Assembly: GCA_903881065.1 (NCBI GenBank)
Contig: CAIRRW010000516.1
Coordinates: 1-15,539, forward strand
Direction: 5' to 3'
DNA: 15,539 nucleotides
DNA from: an uncultured Bacteroidota bacterium
Lineage (GTDB): Bacteria > Bacteroidota > Bacteroidia > 2-12-FULL-35-15
The translations under genes were made by a program, and so were the position numbers. Within the stretch, counting starts at the first letter, position 1. Each line of letters opens with the position of its first letter. Below the pieces are notes generated by a model. The model was given only the letters and a program-made list of their open reading frames with translations. It did no database searches and was not told the origin of the DNA. Shown here piece after piece: positions 15,303-15,539 of this stretch.

Positions 15303-15539
15303 ATGAAAAAAGGAATATTAAAATTAGTGCTAATCATTGGAGGATTCGTATTGATAAATACAGCTTCAGCTCAAGTGAGTGATACAGTTGCAAATGCTTG
15401 TGCAAAACATTTAGAGAGACAGTTTATCTCCGATGGACAACAATACCGTGCATTATTGATGAATGCTGATGAAACAGCTGAGTTTCACACTACCCTTTAT
15501 GGCGGTTCAATTTATCGTATTGCAGCTTGCAGTGGCTTA
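15303..15539 (+). CDS. Unrecognised secreted protein, 3' end missing
   Basis: The frame opens at ATG 15303 and runs off the end of the window; 79 residues are visible. It starts with a clear Sec signal peptide: MKK, a hydrophobic core at about residues 5-19, and a likely cleavage after ASA at residue 23, leaving QVSDTVAN as the mature start. The visible mature part has two cysteines (C33, C76), the segment FISDGQQYRALLMNADETAEFHTT at about 41-64, and YGGSIYRIAACSG near 66-78. I do not recognise the family. The absence of a lipobox cysteine argues for a soluble periplasmic or secreted protein. It lies 39 nt after the lipoprotein gene, with no terminator or clear promoter between, so the two are probably co-transcribed and may work together. 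Confidence 0.8.
   Translation, partial: MKKGILKLVLIIGGFVLINTASAQVSDTVANACAKHLERQFISDGQQYRALLMNADETAEFHTTLYGGSIYRIAACSGL

Overview
The window looks like the chromosome of a Bacteroidota bacterium, probably a Chitinophagales/Sphingobacteriales/Flavobacteriia-type member. The grounds are low-GC coding sequence, A-rich starts that mostly lack Shine-Dalgarno sites, a promoter matching the Bacteroidota pattern TTTG-N20-TAnnTTTG, a short NuoG lacking the molybdopterin-type domain, and Bacteroidota-like NuoI and NuoM variants. No taxonomic search could be run, so this rests on recognition.

Positions 1-12203 hold one long plus-strand operon for the proton-pumping NADH:quinone oxidoreductase (complex I). 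The order is nuoC (5' end cut off by the window), D, E, F, G, H, I, J, K, L, M, N. NuoE, F and G form the NADH-oxidising arm, C, D and I connect to the quinone site, and H, J, K, L, M and N form the membrane proton-pumping arm. Most genes are 3-18 nt apart. Three spacers break this pattern: nuoF-nuoG (334 nt), nuoK-nuoL (90 nt) and nuoL-nuoM (69 nt). Each carries repeat structure. The operon ends at a strong, probably bidirectional hairpin terminator at 12228-12270.

Beyond it are a minus-strand 3-hydroxyanthranilate 3,4-dioxygenase gene (12294-12812; kynurenine route to NAD) and a divergent plus-strand dprA (12914-14014; DNA uptake and recombination). A 352-nt AT-rich gap with dyad symmetries and a good Bacteroidota promoter follows. 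The window ends with an unrecognised lipoprotein gene (14367-15263) and the start of an unrecognised secreted protein gene (from 15303).

The most unusual item is the nuoF-nuoG spacer. It holds eleven exactly phased but degenerate 21-bp units (3550-3780) that are purine-rich on the mRNA strand. The array contains a canonical G-quadruplex motif, a telomere-like GGGTTAGGGTTAG stretch, a perfect Shine-Dalgarno sequence before a five-codon ORF, and an antisense reading frame of proline-rich heptapeptides. I saw no CRISPR array, tRNA, rRNA, transposase or phage gene. Apart from the array, the window is mostly a conserved housekeeping locus.
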